A DNA stretch of 64,000 nucleotides from Mycolicibacterium sp. CH28 (GCF_004745805.1 NZ_SRLQ01000008.1:124001-188000), one strand, 5' to 3'; shown: positions 53,101 to 62,055, counted from the first letter of the stretch. The notes: generated from the sequence alone by a model not told the origin. Translations and numbers: made by a program.

Positions 53101-54366
53101 TCAGTCGATGGAGGCGAAGTCCACCCACAGGTGCCGGGGCCCGCGGAACACCTGGTTGTGCCGGTACGGCGGCGGGTCCACCACCAGCCGGGGGGACCGC
53201 ACCCGGCGGAGGAAGATCTCCAGGGCGACGTTGATCTCCAGCCGCGCGAGCGGGCCGCCGAAGCAGGTGTGGATGCCGCTGCCGAAGCCGAGGTGCTCGT
53301 TGTCTTCGCGCATCGGGTCGAACCGGTCCGGATTGTCGAACCGGCGCGGGTCGCGATTGGCCGCCGCCCACACCAGGAACACCGCAGACCCGGCCGGGAT
53401 CCGGGTCCCGCCGATTTCGATGTCGGCGGTGGCCCAGCGGCTGGGGAAGAACTGCACCGCCCCCTGCAGCCGCTGCACCTCCTCGATGGTGCGTGGAACC
53501 AATTCGGGATTGTTCCGCACCAGGTCCCACGACCCCTGGTTGCGCAGCAGTGTCATCACACAGTTGCTGATCGTGTTGACCGTGGAGTCGTGACCGGCGA
53601 CCAGCAGCAGCAGCGCATTGGACTCCGCCTCAGCCTTCGACACCGGCCCGTCGGGACCGTCGTCATGCAGCGCGGCCGACAGCAGCCCGGGTGCGGGCTC
53701 GGCGGCCAGGCGTTCGACGAGATCGTGGACATAGGTACCCAACTCGACCATGCTCGCGACCGCCTTCGCCGCCGCTGCCCGGCCTTCGTCGGTGTCGGCT
53801 TCCGGGCCCACGTCGGCGCCCTGCATGAAGTCGGTCACCCAGCTGTGGAACTGCGGTTCGTCGGCCATCGGCGCCCCCAGTACCCGGAAGATCACCGACA
53901 CCGGAATCGGGTAGGAGAAGTCCTCGACGACGTCCATTCTGGTGCCGCCGCGGGCCTTGACCTTGTCCAGCAGCTCATTGGCCAGGTCGGCGACCATGCC
54001 TTCCATGCTCGGGATGAGGCCGGGGGAGTGCGGCGGGCCGAAGTGGCGCATGAACTGCCGCCGCATCCGGTCGTGCTCGGGCGGGTCGGAGACCAGCATG
54101 CTCGAGTCCCGGGCCTGGGCGGCCTCCTCGGGCTCAAGGTGGGCGTCCTTCTCGCCGAACAGACCTGACGGGCTGCGGCTGATGTCGGAGCTGATCCGCG
54201 GATCATGGGACAGCGCAACCGCTTCCGGATACCCGGTGACCACGTAGGTCTTGTCCGAGACCTTGGCCACCGGGGTCTTGCGCAGCTCGTCGAAATAGGG
54301 GTAGGGGTTCGGCCGGTTCTCGAATTTCATCGCCTCGGCCCAGGCGGTTGCGGCATCCATGCTCAC
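53101..54366 (-). CDS. Cytochrome P450
   Basis: 421 residues. I-helix LLLVAGHDSTVN, with A-G-H-D-S-T at 257-262 (oxygen activation), ExxR pair in EEVQR (Glu296, Arg299) and heme loop GFGSGIHTCFGGPLA with axial Cys368. Length is normal for a soluble bacterial P450. The I-helix has His rather than the usual Gly/Ala before the acid-alcohol pair. It is the third gene of an operon after a ferredoxin and a ferredoxin reductase, so a complete class I monooxygenase system is encoded. CYP subfamily and substrate not assignable by eye. Confidence 0.93.
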   Translation of the reverse strand: MSMDAATAWAEAMKFENRPNPYPYFDELRKTPVAKVSDKTYVVTGYPEAVALSHDPRISSDISRSPSGLFGEKDAHLEPEEAAQARDSSMLVSDPPEHDRMRRQFMRHFGPPHSPGLIPSMEGMVADLANELLDKVKARGGTRMDVVEDFSYPIPVSVIFRVLGAPMADEPQFHSWVTDFMQGADVGPEADTDEGRAAAAKAVASMVELGTYVHDLVERLAAEPAPGLLSAALHDDGPDGPVSKAEAESNALLLLVAGHDSTVNTISNCVMTLLRNQGSWDLVRNNPELVPRTIEEVQRLQGAVQFFPSRWATADIEIGGTRIPAGSAVFLVWAAANRDPRRFDNPDRFDPMREDNEHLGFGSGIHTCFGGPLARLEINVALEIFLRRVRSPRLVVDPPPYRHNQVFRGPRHLWVDFASID

Positions 54367-54369
54367 TCC

Positions 54370-55767
54370 TTAAGCGCGCGGCCGGAATTCGGCGCCACGC
54401 GAGGTCGGGTCATGTCCGGTGAGCACCACGTCGGGGTTGCCCGCGGGCTCACGCGGGTCGGGGAATCGTGCGGGCATCACCTCGGCGTCCACCGGCCGGT
54501 CGTAGCCGGGCGGTGGGGGCGGGAACGGCGCGGACTTCTCGATCAGCGACGCGTAGTAGGGCAGCCACTTGCCGTGGTTGAAGGTGACCGCGCCGACGAT
54601 GCGACCGCGCTTGCCATAGGCGGCGGCGAACCGGCGCTCCGACGGGGACCCCTGGGTGAAGACGATCTGGTCACCGTAGGAACACACCCCGACGCTCTTG
54701 ATGTTCACCCCGAACTGCCCGGACCAGAACGACGGCAGCGGCAGGTGCGGGACCCGGCCGACTTCGAGGTGGATCATGTTGTTGGCCGCCACCTGGGCGC
54801 CGAAAACCGCGTTGTCCCAATGCTCTTGGGACATGAACTCGTAGTCGTAGAGCACGTGCGGGGCACGCGCGACATCGCCGGCGACGAAGATGTGGTCGGT
54901 CACCACGCCGTTGATGTCGAAGGCTCGGCAGCCGGCGTCGCAGGCCAGTCCCCACTGTCCGGCGGCAAGCCCGGCACCCTCGAGCCACTCCACGTTGCGG
55001 ATCGAGCCCAGCGAGGCGACCACCACGTCGACGTCGAGCACGGTGCCATCGGAGAGACGGGCCCGGCGCACCTTGCCCTCGTCACCCTCGAGTGCCTCCA
55101 CCGCCACGCCGGTGCGCAGATCCACCCCCGCGTCGCGCATCATGCCCGCGGCGATCTCACTGATCACCCCGCCCAATGCGCCCATCAGCGGGCCCTTGCC
55201 CCGCTCGGCCACCGTCACCGGCAGATCCAGATCGCGGCACACCGAGGCGATTTCCGAGCCGACGAAACCGGAGCCCACGATCAGCACTCGCCTGGGGCGG
55301 GCCTTGAGCGCGGCGGCCAGTGTGGCCGCGTCCTCCACGGTGCGCACGGTGAAGACGCCCTGCAGGGCGCCCTCCTCGGGTTTGGGCCAGGGGCGCGCCC
55401 GGGTGCCGGTGGCGATCAGCAGTCGGTCATATTCGACGTCCTCGCCGTTGGCCAGTTTCACTACGTGGTTGAACCGGTCCAGGCCGATCGCCGCCACGCC
55501 GAGCTTCCAGTCGGCATCCACCCGTCGCAACCGGGGCAGCTTCGTGTGGTCGGCCGGCACCCAGCCCTTGAGCACCTGCTTGGACAGCGGCGGACGGTCG
55601 TACGGTTCGTGCGACTCGTCGCCGATGATGGTCAGCGAACCGGTGAAACCCTTCTCCCGCAATGCCTCCGCCGCGCGCAGGCCGGTCAGCGACGCGCCGA
55701 CGATCGCGATTCGGCCCTCGGCCCGGAACTTCTTGACGACCTCGTCCAACGAGTAGTTCGCGCTCAC
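54370..55767 (-). CDS. FAD-dependent ferredoxin reductase
   Basis: 465 residues from GTG 55767 (GTGA overlap with the ferredoxin stop). IAIVGASLTGLRAAEALREK (about 18-37) is the FAD motif; VLIVGSGFVGSEIASVCRDL (about 163-182) the NAD(P)H motif; and VFVAGDVARAPHVLYDYEFM (about 289-308) the FAD-binding ATG/GD motif. Resembles the FprA/AlkT-type pyridine nucleotide-disulfide oxidoreductases that reduce 3Fe-4S ferredoxins. It ends 3 bp before the P450 start. Confidence 0.9.
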   Translation of the reverse strand: MSANYSLDEVVKKFRAEGRIAIVGASLTGLRAAEALREKGFTGSLTIIGDESHEPYDRPPLSKQVLKGWVPADHTKLPRLRRVDADWKLGVAAIGLDRFNHVVKLANGEDVEYDRLLIATGTRARPWPKPEEGALQGVFTVRTVEDAATLAAALKARPRRVLIVGSGFVGSEIASVCRDLDLPVTVAERGKGPLMGALGGVISEIAAGMMRDAGVDLRTGVAVEALEGDEGKVRRARLSDGTVLDVDVVVASLGSIRNVEWLEGAGLAAGQWGLACDAGCRAFDINGVVTDHIFVAGDVARAPHVLYDYEFMSQEHWDNAVFGAQVAANNMIHLEVGRVPHLPLPSFWSGQFGVNIKSVGVCSYGDQIVFTQGSPSERRFAAAYGKRGRIVGAVTFNHGKWLPYYASLIEKSAPFPPPPPGYDRPVDAEVMPARFPDPREPAGNPDVVLTGHDPTSRGAEFRPRA

Positions 55768-55991
55768 TTGGTGTCTCGATCCGATGGCGGTTCCACCTCG
55801 ACGATGATGGCCTGCACCGGGCAGGATGCCGCCGCCCGCAGTACCCGCTGCCGTTGCGAGTCGTCCGGATTAGGGTCGTAGGCCAGAGCCTCCTCACCGA
55901 CCAGCTGGAGGACTTCCGGCGCCAGCGGGACGCATTGCGCGTACCCCTGACACTTGTTGAGATCGACGACCAAGCGCATGAGCGCAGACAT
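55764..55991 (-). CDS. 3Fe-4S ferredoxin
   Basis: 75 residues from ATG 55991 (or 71 from ATG 55979, MRLVVDLN). Cluster motif NKCQGYAQCVPLAPE (C14, Tyr17, C20) plus ASCPVQA (C-P). The residue in the middle of the C-x2-X-x2-C pattern is Tyr instead of Cys, so a 3Fe-4S rather than a 4Fe-4S cluster is expected. Mycobacterial P450-partner ferredoxins vary at this position. First gene of the ferredoxin-reductase-P450 operon. Confidence 0.9.
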   Translation of the reverse strand: MSALMRLVVDLNKCQGYAQCVPLAPEVLQLVGEEALAYDPNPDDSQRQRVLRAAASCPVQAIIVEVEPPSDRDTK

Positions 55992-56037
55992 TAGACCCGC
56001 TGGTCGACGCAAGCAGGGATTTGGGTTGACGGGTGAG

Positions 56038-56421
56038 TTAAATAACCCCGGCTATTTCGGCCTTCAACGGAATGTTGCAGCGGTTACGCAGGTCGACGCC
56101 CGGCTGGCGGATCGCAGTGATCTCGTCTCGGACTTGCGGGTTGGCCGACAGGTAGTCCTGGGTCTGCTGTTTGGCGTCGGCCTTCTTCAGCCCCTGCAGG
56201 CTGGTGAAGAAGTCGTTGACATCGGGATGGGTGAACAGATAGGTCGTCATCGACGCCGACACGCCGGTCATCACCGCGGTGACGTCACCGGCCGTGCACC
56301 CCGGGATCGGGTCGGCCGCGGCGGTTCCCATCGAGCCGAGAAGCACACCGCTGCTACTGAGGATGCTGCTGCCCAGGACCACCGCGGCGACGCGACCGAT
56401 ACGGCGAGATGCAGACTTCAT
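56038..56421 (-). CDS. Secreted hemophore-like protein (Rv0203 family)
   Basis: 127 residues. Signal peptide about 1-37 (RRIGRVAAVVLGSSILSS, ending TAAADP). The mature helical domain has two Cys (GCTAGDVTAVMTGVSASMTT and LRNRCNIPL) that likely form a disulfide. YLFTHPDVNDFFTSLQGL and YLSANPQVRDEITAIRQP match the mycobacterial hemophore-like family. Members bind or transport heme extracytoplasmically; whether this one binds heme is untested. Independent of the P450 operon (47 bp upstream of it). Confidence 0.8.
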   Translation of the reverse strand: MKSASRRIGRVAAVVLGSSILSSSGVLLGSMGTAAADPIPGCTAGDVTAVMTGVSASMTTYLFTHPDVNDFFTSLQGLKKADAKQQTQDYLSANPQVRDEITAIRQPGVDLRNRCNIPLKAEIAGVI

Positions 56422-56526
56422 GCGGCTCCTAAGGGGTGTCGGGTTCTGGGCAGTCTAGTCACCTCAGTCTGACCTCGGCGGCGCCCCGACTGGGTACGAT
56501 TCCTCAAACGAGACGAAGGACCGCCG

Positions 56527-56790
56527 ATGCCACGCACACGTCAATTCCTGCTTCTGTCAGCCGCCGGACTCGGTGTCGCGGTCGCGATCCTGTCCGCCCC
56601 GATCGCTGCGGCGGACGAGACGGCGAACTCGTCGACGCTGCCGCAGTGCGAGACGTTCGACGGCAGCTCGGTCGTTGGTGGGCAGACCACCGAGTGCGCG
56701 ACACCGGGCAATGTGCAACTGAACTCGACGCCGCAGCAGTTCCCCGGCGAGGAGGGCTTCTACGGCTTCCCGGCCTTCGGCTTCTGGTGA
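56527..56790 (+). CDS. Small secreted mycobacterial protein
   Basis: 87 residues, unknown function. Signal peptide about 1-29 (LLLSAAGLGVAVAILSA, ending IAAADE). The mature part has two Cys (LPQCETFDG and TTECATPGN), possibly one disulfide, and ends in an aromatic tail GFYGFPAFGFW. Its stop overlaps the GTG of the epoxide hydrolase by 4 bp (GTGA), an unusual partner for a secreted peptide. Confidence 0.75.
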   Translation: MPRTRQFLLLSAAGLGVAVAILSAPIAAADETANSSTLPQCETFDGSSVVGGQTTECATPGNVQLNSTPQQFPGEEGFYGFPAFGFW

Positions 56791-57881
56791 TCCGCCCATT
56801 CCGGATCGCGGTACCCGAGGCCGTACTCACCGATCTGCGTGACCGGCTGGCCCGCACCAGATGGCCCGAGCGTGAGTGTGTGGACGACTGGTCCCAGGGG
56901 ATCCCGCTCGACTACACCCGCGAGCTTGCCGCCTATTGGGCCGACGGCTATGACTGGCGGGGGCGCGAGGCCGCGCTCAACCGATTCGACCAGTTCGTCA
57001 CCGAGATCGACGGTCTGGATATCCATTTCATTCATCAGCGCTCGGCCAACCCTGACGCGCTGCCGTTGATCCTGACCCACGGCTGGCCCGGTTCGGTCGT
57101 CGAGTTCGCCAAGGTGATCGAACCGCTGACCGCCGATTTCCACGTGGTGTGCCCGTCACTGCCGGGATACGGGTTCTCCGGCAAGCCCGCCGAGACGGGC
57201 TGGGGCGTGGATAGGATCGCGCAGGCGTGGGACGCCCTCATGCAGCGACTCGGCTACCACCGCTACGGTGCCCAAGGGGGCGACTGGGGATCGGTGGTCA
57301 CCACCCAGATGGGCCGAAACGGAGGCGGATGCATCGGCATTCACACCAACATGCCGATCGCCCGCCCGACCGGTGCTCTGGAAAACCCCACGCCCGAGGA
57401 GCAGGCGGCGCTGGCCGCCGCCGCGCACTACAACCGGTGGGACTCCGGCTATTCCAAGCAGCAGTCGACGCGCCCACAGACGCTCGGGTACGGGCTGGCC
57501 GACTCCCCGGTGGGGCAGCTCGCCTGGATCATCGAGAAGTTCTGGGCGTGGACGGACTGCGACGGCCACCCGGAGAACGCGCTCACCCGCGACGAGCTGC
57601 TCGACAATGTGATGCTGTACTGGGCCACCAATTCCGCCACATCCTCGGCTCGGCTGTACTGGGAGAGCTACTCGTCGATCGGCGCCAAGGGCAGGGTGGA
57701 GGTGCCGACCGGGGTGGCCCGATTCCCCAAGGAGATCATGCAGCCGCCGCGCAGTTGGTGCGAGGCCCGCTACAACCTCACGCACTGGACGGAGATGCCG
57801 CGCGGCGGGCATTTCGGCGCTTTCGAACAGCCCGCGTTGTTCGTCGAGGACGTACGGGCCTTCTTCGCCACCGTCGGCTAG
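56787..57881 (+). CDS. Epoxide hydrolase, N-terminal-domain (EHN) family
   Basis: 364 residues from GTG 56787. Begins with the EHN domain (FRIAVPEAVLTDLRDRLART, about 5-24, then WADGYDWRGREAALNRFDQF). The alpha/beta-hydrolase core has oxyanion-hole HGWPGS (about 96-101), nucleophile Asp in GAQGGDWGSVVTTQMG, and C-terminal His in MPRGGHFGAFEQP. These are microsomal/juvenile-hormone-type epoxide hydrolases that open epoxides to diols. Translationally coupled to the small secreted protein; convergent with the TetR gene, 4-bp overlap. Confidence 0.88.
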   Translation: MIRPFRIAVPEAVLTDLRDRLARTRWPERECVDDWSQGIPLDYTRELAAYWADGYDWRGREAALNRFDQFVTEIDGLDIHFIHQRSANPDALPLILTHGWPGSVVEFAKVIEPLTADFHVVCPSLPGYGFSGKPAETGWGVDRIAQAWDALMQRLGYHRYGAQGGDWGSVVTTQMGRNGGGCIGIHTNMPIARPTGALENPTPEEQAALAAAAHYNRWDSGYSKQQSTRPQTLGYGLADSPVGQLAWIIEKFWAWTDCDGHPENALTRDELLDNVMLYWATNSATSSARLYWESYSSIGAKGRVEVPTGVARFPKEIMQPPRSWCEARYNLTHWTEMPRGGHFGAFEQPALFVEDVRAFFATVG

Positions 57882-58528
57882 CGCCGCTGGGCCGCGTCGG
57901 CGAGCGCGGCGGGGATGCCCGGCACGCGGGCGATGGCGTCCAGCAACGCGTGCGCACATGAGTCGGCCAGGTGATCGGCGTCGACCGATAGGTCGAGGAT
58001 GCGCTGACGGCACAGCTCGAAGGTGAACGCCAGCCAGCCGTACACGATGACCCCTAGATCGCGCTCGACCTTGGAGTCCAGATCCCCGGACACCACGTCG
58101 GTGATGGCGGCCATGATGCGCTTCATCTGGCGCTCGTTGTCGACGTCGTCGATACCGCGCAGCACCGGGTCGGTACGGCCCATCCCGATGTAGGCCGCCC
58201 ACGCGCGGTGCGGATGTTCCTCGTCGTAGCGCATGTAGGCCAGCACGCCGGAGCGCAGCCGGTCGAACAGGTTCTGCCCCTCGGCTGCCAGCGTGTTGGT
58301 GGCCTCGAACAGCCGCTCACTCTCGGCCCGCACCACGGCGGCGAAGAATGCCCGCTTGTCCGGAAAGTAGTGGTACATCAGTGCGCGGGACACCCCGGCG
58401 CGCTCAGCGATCTCGTCAATGCGCACCTCGTCGTACGGACGCTGGCCGAACACCTCGGCACCGAGGGCGAGTAGTTCGCTGCGCCGGTCGTCGGGGGACA
58501 GGCGACGACGTGCAGGTGGCGCGGTCAT
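57878..58528 (-). CDS. TetR-family regulator (Rv3295-like)
   Basis: 216 residues. Helix-turn-helix RRSELLALGAEVFGQRPYDE then RIDEIAERAGVSRALMYHYF (about 17-56) is canonical. The C-terminal ligand domain ends ALLDAIARVPGIPA. A candidate operator GTTG...CAAC lies 12 bp upstream. The nearest genes are the convergent epoxide hydrolase and, 116 bp upstream on the same strand, pcd. Target not known; M. tuberculosis Rv3295 holds the same place beside lhr (recalled). Confidence 0.85.
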   Translation of the reverse strand: MTAPPARRRLSPDDRRSELLALGAEVFGQRPYDEVRIDEIAERAGVSRALMYHYFPDKRAFFAAVVRAESERLFEATNTLAAEGQNLFDRLRSGVLAYMRYDEEHPHRAWAAYIGMGRTDPVLRGIDDVDNERQMKRIMAAITDVVSGDLDSKVERDLGVIVYGWLAFTFELCRQRILDLSVDADHLADSCAHALLDAIARVPGIPAALADAAQRR

Positions 58529-58540
58529 TCGCTCATTCTA

Positions 58541-58557
58541 GTTGACACATGTACAAC
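58541..58557. promoter_or_regulatory. Imperfect palindrome upstream of the TetR gene
   Basis: GTTGACACATGTACAAC: 4-bp arms GTTG/CAAC and a central ACATGT that is itself symmetrical, 12 bp before the TetR ATG. It also includes TTGACA, usable as a -35 element. Likely an autoregulatory operator; not proven. Confidence 0.45.
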
Positions 58558-58644
58558 AGCTTCTGGCGAATCCGGAACGCATCGCCTGGCGGCGACCGAC
58601 CCCGAGAGCCGGTGCATGTGGTGGCGACGTTCCCGGCCGGTGTG

Positions 58645-60198
58645 CTAACCGAAGTGCACGCCCTGGGCCAGCGGTAGCTCCGAAGAGTAGTTGACGGTGT
58701 TGGTGGCCCGACGCATGTAGGCCTTCCATGAGTCCGAACCCGACTCGCGCCCGCCGCCGGTCTGCTTCTCGCCGCCGAACGCGCCGCCGATCTCGGCACC
58801 AGAGGTGCCGATGTTGACGTTGGCGATCCCGCAGTCCGAGCCGTCGGCGGCCAGGAACCGTTCCGCCTCGCGGACGTCGGTGGTGAAGATCGCCGAGGAA
58901 AGTCCCTGCGGTACCGCGTTGTTCAGCGCGATCGCCTCATCGAGTGTCTCGTAGGTGAGCACGTAGAGGATCGGCGCGAACGTCTCGTGGTGCACGATGT
59001 CGGTTTGGGCCGGCATCCGTACCACAGCGGGTTCGACATAGAACGCGTCCTCGCCGGCCTGGCCGCCGATGTGATGGCGCTCCCCGCCGACGACCACGCC
59101 GCCGTCGGCGCGGGCCTGCTCCAGTGCGCCGACCATGTCCCGATAGGCGGTCTCGTGGATCAGCGGCCCGACGAGGGTGCCGTCGGCGCCCGGGTCACCG
59201 ACGGGCAGCGTGCGGTAGGCGGCAACGATCCGGTCGACGAGCACATCGGCGACCGAGGAGTGCACGATCAACCGACGCAGCGTGGTGCAGCGCTGGCCCG
59301 CCGTGCCCGCCGCGGAGAAGACGATCGCGCGGACGGCCAGATCGAGGTCGGCCGACGGCGTGACGATCGCCGCGTTGTTGCCGCCGAGTTCGAGCAGCAC
59401 GCGGCCGAAGCGTTCGGCGACCCGGGGGCCGACCTGTCGGCCCATCCGCACCGAGCCGGTCGCCGATACCAGCGCCACCCGCGGATCGTCGACGAGCGCC
59501 TCCCCGACATCGCGACTGCCCAGCACCAGCCGGCTCACCTGGGCCGGCGCGCCGACGTCGGCCGCGGCCCTTTCGATGAGGGCCTGGCAGGCGATCGCGG
59601 TCAGCGGGGTGAGTTCGGACGGCTTCCACACCACGGTGTCTCCGCAGACCAATGCGACGGCGGCGTTCCACGCCCACACGGCGACCGGGAAGTTGAAGGC
59701 GGTCACAACGCCGACCACACCCAGCGGGTGCCAGGTCTCCATCAGCCGGTGGCCGGGTCGCTCGGAGGCGATCGTGCGGCCGTACAGCTGGCGCGAAAGC
59801 CCGACGGCGAACTCGCAGATATCGATCATCTCCTGGACCTCGCCCAGAGCCTCCGAGGTGATCTTGCCGGCCTCGACGGTCACCAGCGTGGCCAGATCGG
59901 CCTTGTGCTCGCGCAGCAATTCACCCAGCCGTGCCACCAGCTGCCCGCGAACCGGGGCCGGAGTGGTGCGCCAGATCGAAAATGCCTGCGCCGCTTCGGT
60001 GATGGCGGCCTGGGTCTGTGCGACGGTGGTCTCGACGACGGTGAAAAGCACGTCGCCGGTGACGGGCGTGCTCGCCTGCAGGCCGGGCCGGCCCGGTTCG
60101 TCGAGGTCGACGTCGGCGCCGATCGCCCCGAAGGCGTGGCGCACCCGGGCGCGCAGGTCTTCGGCGGTGGGCAGCGCGGTGACGGTGGTGGTGCTCAT
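58645..60198 (-). CDS. pcd: Piperideine-6-carboxylate (alpha-aminoadipate semialdehyde) dehydrogenase
   Basis: 517 residues. ALDH motifs: oxyanion Asn in AFNFPVAVW (Asn169), cofactor Lys in VWKPSELTP (Lys192), general base Glu270 in LLELGGNNA, nucleophile Cys304 in GQRCTTLRR. ELGGNN and GQRCTT are characteristic of the ALDH7/antiquitin group, which oxidises aminoadipate semialdehyde. It acts after Lat in lysine degradation. Its end overlaps the DUF1338 gene start by 4 bp, so they are co-translated. Confidence 0.93.
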   Translation of the reverse strand: MSTTTVTALPTAEDLRARVRHAFGAIGADVDLDEPGRPGLQASTPVTGDVLFTVVETTVAQTQAAITEAAQAFSIWRTTPAPVRGQLVARLGELLREHKADLATLVTVEAGKITSEALGEVQEMIDICEFAVGLSRQLYGRTIASERPGHRLMETWHPLGVVGVVTAFNFPVAVWAWNAAVALVCGDTVVWKPSELTPLTAIACQALIERAAADVGAPAQVSRLVLGSRDVGEALVDDPRVALVSATGSVRMGRQVGPRVAERFGRVLLELGGNNAAIVTPSADLDLAVRAIVFSAAGTAGQRCTTLRRLIVHSSVADVLVDRIVAAYRTLPVGDPGADGTLVGPLIHETAYRDMVGALEQARADGGVVVGGERHHIGGQAGEDAFYVEPAVVRMPAQTDIVHHETFAPILYVLTYETLDEAIALNNAVPQGLSSAIFTTDVREAERFLAADGSDCGIANVNIGTSGAEIGGAFGGEKQTGGGRESGSDSWKAYMRRATNTVNYSSELPLAQGVHFG

Positions 60199-61439
60199 GC
60201 TGGCGGCTCCTGTGCGGTCGCGTCATAAAGGTCGTAGGGGTCGTGAATGTGATGTCCGATCGTGCCGGCCATCCAGTCCATGCTGTAGCCGGATTCGTCC
60301 GCCCCGGCGGCAGCTTCGGCGTCGGTGTCGAGATTGGACCGAAAGATACCCGCGGCGGAGGCGGGCAGGAAATCCTCGTACACCACCGGCGCCGACGGGT
60401 CGCCGCGGTGGTAGTAGGCCAGTCCTTGGGATGCCATCTCGTCGTCGCTGCGCGGGAAGTAATCGCCCCACACCGCGGCCGGGTCGGCGCACGCCATCGC
60501 TGCGTCGTAGCGTTCCCGGCCCTTGCGGGTGAGCGCTACGCCGCGGGCCTCCACCTCGCCGAAGCGCACCCGTAGGGTGTCCTCGGTGACGGTGCCGTCC
60601 TCCTCGCGGAAGTGGCGCGGCTCGGCCAACGCCCGAAATGACGTCTGGCGCAACAGCACATCCGGTCCGTCCCAGCGCGGTGGCCCCTGGATGGCGTCGA
60701 TCATCGCGACGCCGCGCGCACTCATCCGGCGGTACAGGTCATCGATGTCGAGCACGCGGGGCGTCAGGTGATTGATGTGTGTGGTGGGAACCCCGGCGAT
60801 GTCGGCGGCCACCGCTGAGACCGCGGTCAGCTCGGTGTACCAGGCCCGGTCGACGGGTTCGCGGGACAGCGCGAAGGCTGCCACCGCGCGGGCGACGAAA
60901 TCCTGCGCGGTGTCGGCGTCGCAGCCATCGTCGGCGGCAATCCGGCGGGCGTCGGCAATCAGGACGGGATCGAACAGGGTTCGCCGGCGCAGGAATTCGT
61001 CGACGCGATGGCGCAGGTCGGCATCGAAGAACCGGGAGTCACGGCTGGCCAGCATAGAGGTGAATACCCGGAACGGGTTGTGCGCCAACTCCGTAGCCTC
61101 CACCGGACGAAACGCCGTCGATACCACCGGAACCGGTGAGGTCGCCTCGCGTAGATCGTAGTAGCCGACCGGATACATCCCGAAAGCGGCGAAAAGGTCA
61201 GCGACATCGGTTAATTCAGCCGGTGTTCCGACTCGGATGGCGCCGTGTCGTTCGGCGGTCACCCGTTCGATCGACCCGAGTCGCTCGGCGTGCGGGTGCG
61301 TGGCGACAAAGTCGCGGTTGACGGCCGCGCTGACCTCGACCAGCGTGGTGTAGGCCGGCACTTCGGCGCCGTACATCGTCGACAGGGCCGCGGCGAACCG
61401 GGCCCGTAGCTGCCAGATCGGCACGTCGGGTGCGCTCAC
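60195..61439 (-). CDS. DUF1338 protein, predicted 2-oxoadipate dioxygenase/decarboxylase (HglS-like, Rv3292)
   Basis: 414 residues. DUF1338/VOC-like. AERHGAIRVGT has the His65...Arg69 pair matching the H-x3-R metal/substrate motif of Pseudomonas HglS (recalled: ligands His70, His226 and Glu294). Further candidate ligands are His221 or His224 in THINHLTPR and Glu295 or Glu297 in RFGEVEARGVAL. HglS converts 2-oxoadipate to D-2-hydroxyglutarate with O2. Being co-translated with Pcd in a lysine catabolic cluster strongly supports this role. In M. tuberculosis the same position is Rv3292, hypothetical. Confidence 0.75.
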   Translation of the reverse strand: MSAPDVPIWQLRARFAAALSTMYGAEVPAYTTLVEVSAAVNRDFVATHPHAERLGSIERVTAERHGAIRVGTPAELTDVADLFAAFGMYPVGYYDLREATSPVPVVSTAFRPVEATELAHNPFRVFTSMLASRDSRFFDADLRHRVDEFLRRRTLFDPVLIADARRIAADDGCDADTAQDFVARAVAAFALSREPVDRAWYTELTAVSAVAADIAGVPTTHINHLTPRVLDIDDLYRRMSARGVAMIDAIQGPPRWDGPDVLLRQTSFRALAEPRHFREEDGTVTEDTLRVRFGEVEARGVALTRKGRERYDAAMACADPAAVWGDYFPRSDDEMASQGLAYYHRGDPSAPVVYEDFLPASAAGIFRSNLDTDAEAAAGADESGYSMDWMAGTIGHHIHDPYDLYDATAQEPPA

Positions 61440-61469
61440 CGGCGGACCTCACTGGGATAGTCTGCGGCG

Positions 61470-61943
61470 ATGGCGGACAGCGCGGAGACGACCCACGGTC
61501 TCGACGAGATCGACCGCACCCTGGTGCGCGAACTGGTCGTCGACGGCAGGGCGACGCTGGCACACCTGGCAGCCACGACCGGACTGTCGGTGTCGGCGGT
61601 GCAGTCGAGGGTGCGGCGCCTGGAGGCCCGCGGGGTGGTGACGGGATACAGCGCCCGCATCGACCCCGAGGCATTCGGGCACATGTTGTCGGCGTTCGTG
61701 GCCATCACCCCTCTTGATCCGTCGCAACCCGATGATGCCCCTACTCGCCTGGAGAACATCGCCGAAATCGAGGCGTGCTACTCGGTGGCCGGCGAGGAGA
61801 GCTACATCCTGTTCGTGCGCGTCGAGTCGCCGCGGGCGTTGGAAGGCCTGCTGCAGCAGATCCGCACCACTGCGAACGTCCGCACTCGAAGCACCATCAT
61901 TCTAAACACATTTTACAGCGATCGAGTCTATTTGCCGGAATAG
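61470..61943 (+). CDS. lrpA: Lrp/AsnC-family regulator LrpA
   Basis: 157 residues. HTH LDEIDRTLVRELVVDGRATL with AHLAATTGLSVSAVQSRVRR (about 11-50), then the RAM domain (AFVAITPLDP, IEACYSVAGEESYILFVRVE, about 70-150). M. tuberculosis LrpA (Rv3291c) is a lysine-pathway regulator acting on lat (recalled). It is divergent from the pcd-DUF1338 operon by 30 bp and upstream of lat by 136 bp, well placed to control both. Confidence 0.92.
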   Translation: MADSAETTHGLDEIDRTLVRELVVDGRATLAHLAATTGLSVSAVQSRVRRLEARGVVTGYSARIDPEAFGHMLSAFVAITPLDPSQPDDAPTRLENIAEIEACYSVAGEESYILFVRVESPRALEGLLQQIRTTANVRTRSTIILNTFYSDRVYLPE

Positions 61944-62033
61944 TTCCTGTTCATCACCGGTCTGACCGCGATAATTCCGGATGTCCACCCCCGGGCCGGC
62001 AACCCGATCAATACGGCTCGCTAGGAAAAATTG

Positions 62034-62055
62034 CGCTCCCTGGACTGTAGGAGCG
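62034..62055. promoter_or_regulatory. AT-flanked inverted repeat before lat, candidate LrpA site
   Basis: CGCTCC (62034-62039) and GGAGCG (62050-62055): perfect 6-bp arms with a 10-bp spacer, flanked by AAAAATT-type runs (62026-62032 and 62057-62063). It ends 24 bp before the lat ATG. A/T-rich flanks around a symmetric core suit an Lrp-family protein. Confidence 0.5.

Noticed and set aside
48539..53530. 1663-residue Lhr starting inside the P450 gene
   Set aside because: The extra N-terminus is antisense-like Arg/Gly-rich sequence from the P450 gene; GTG 53065 gives the usual Lhr start.
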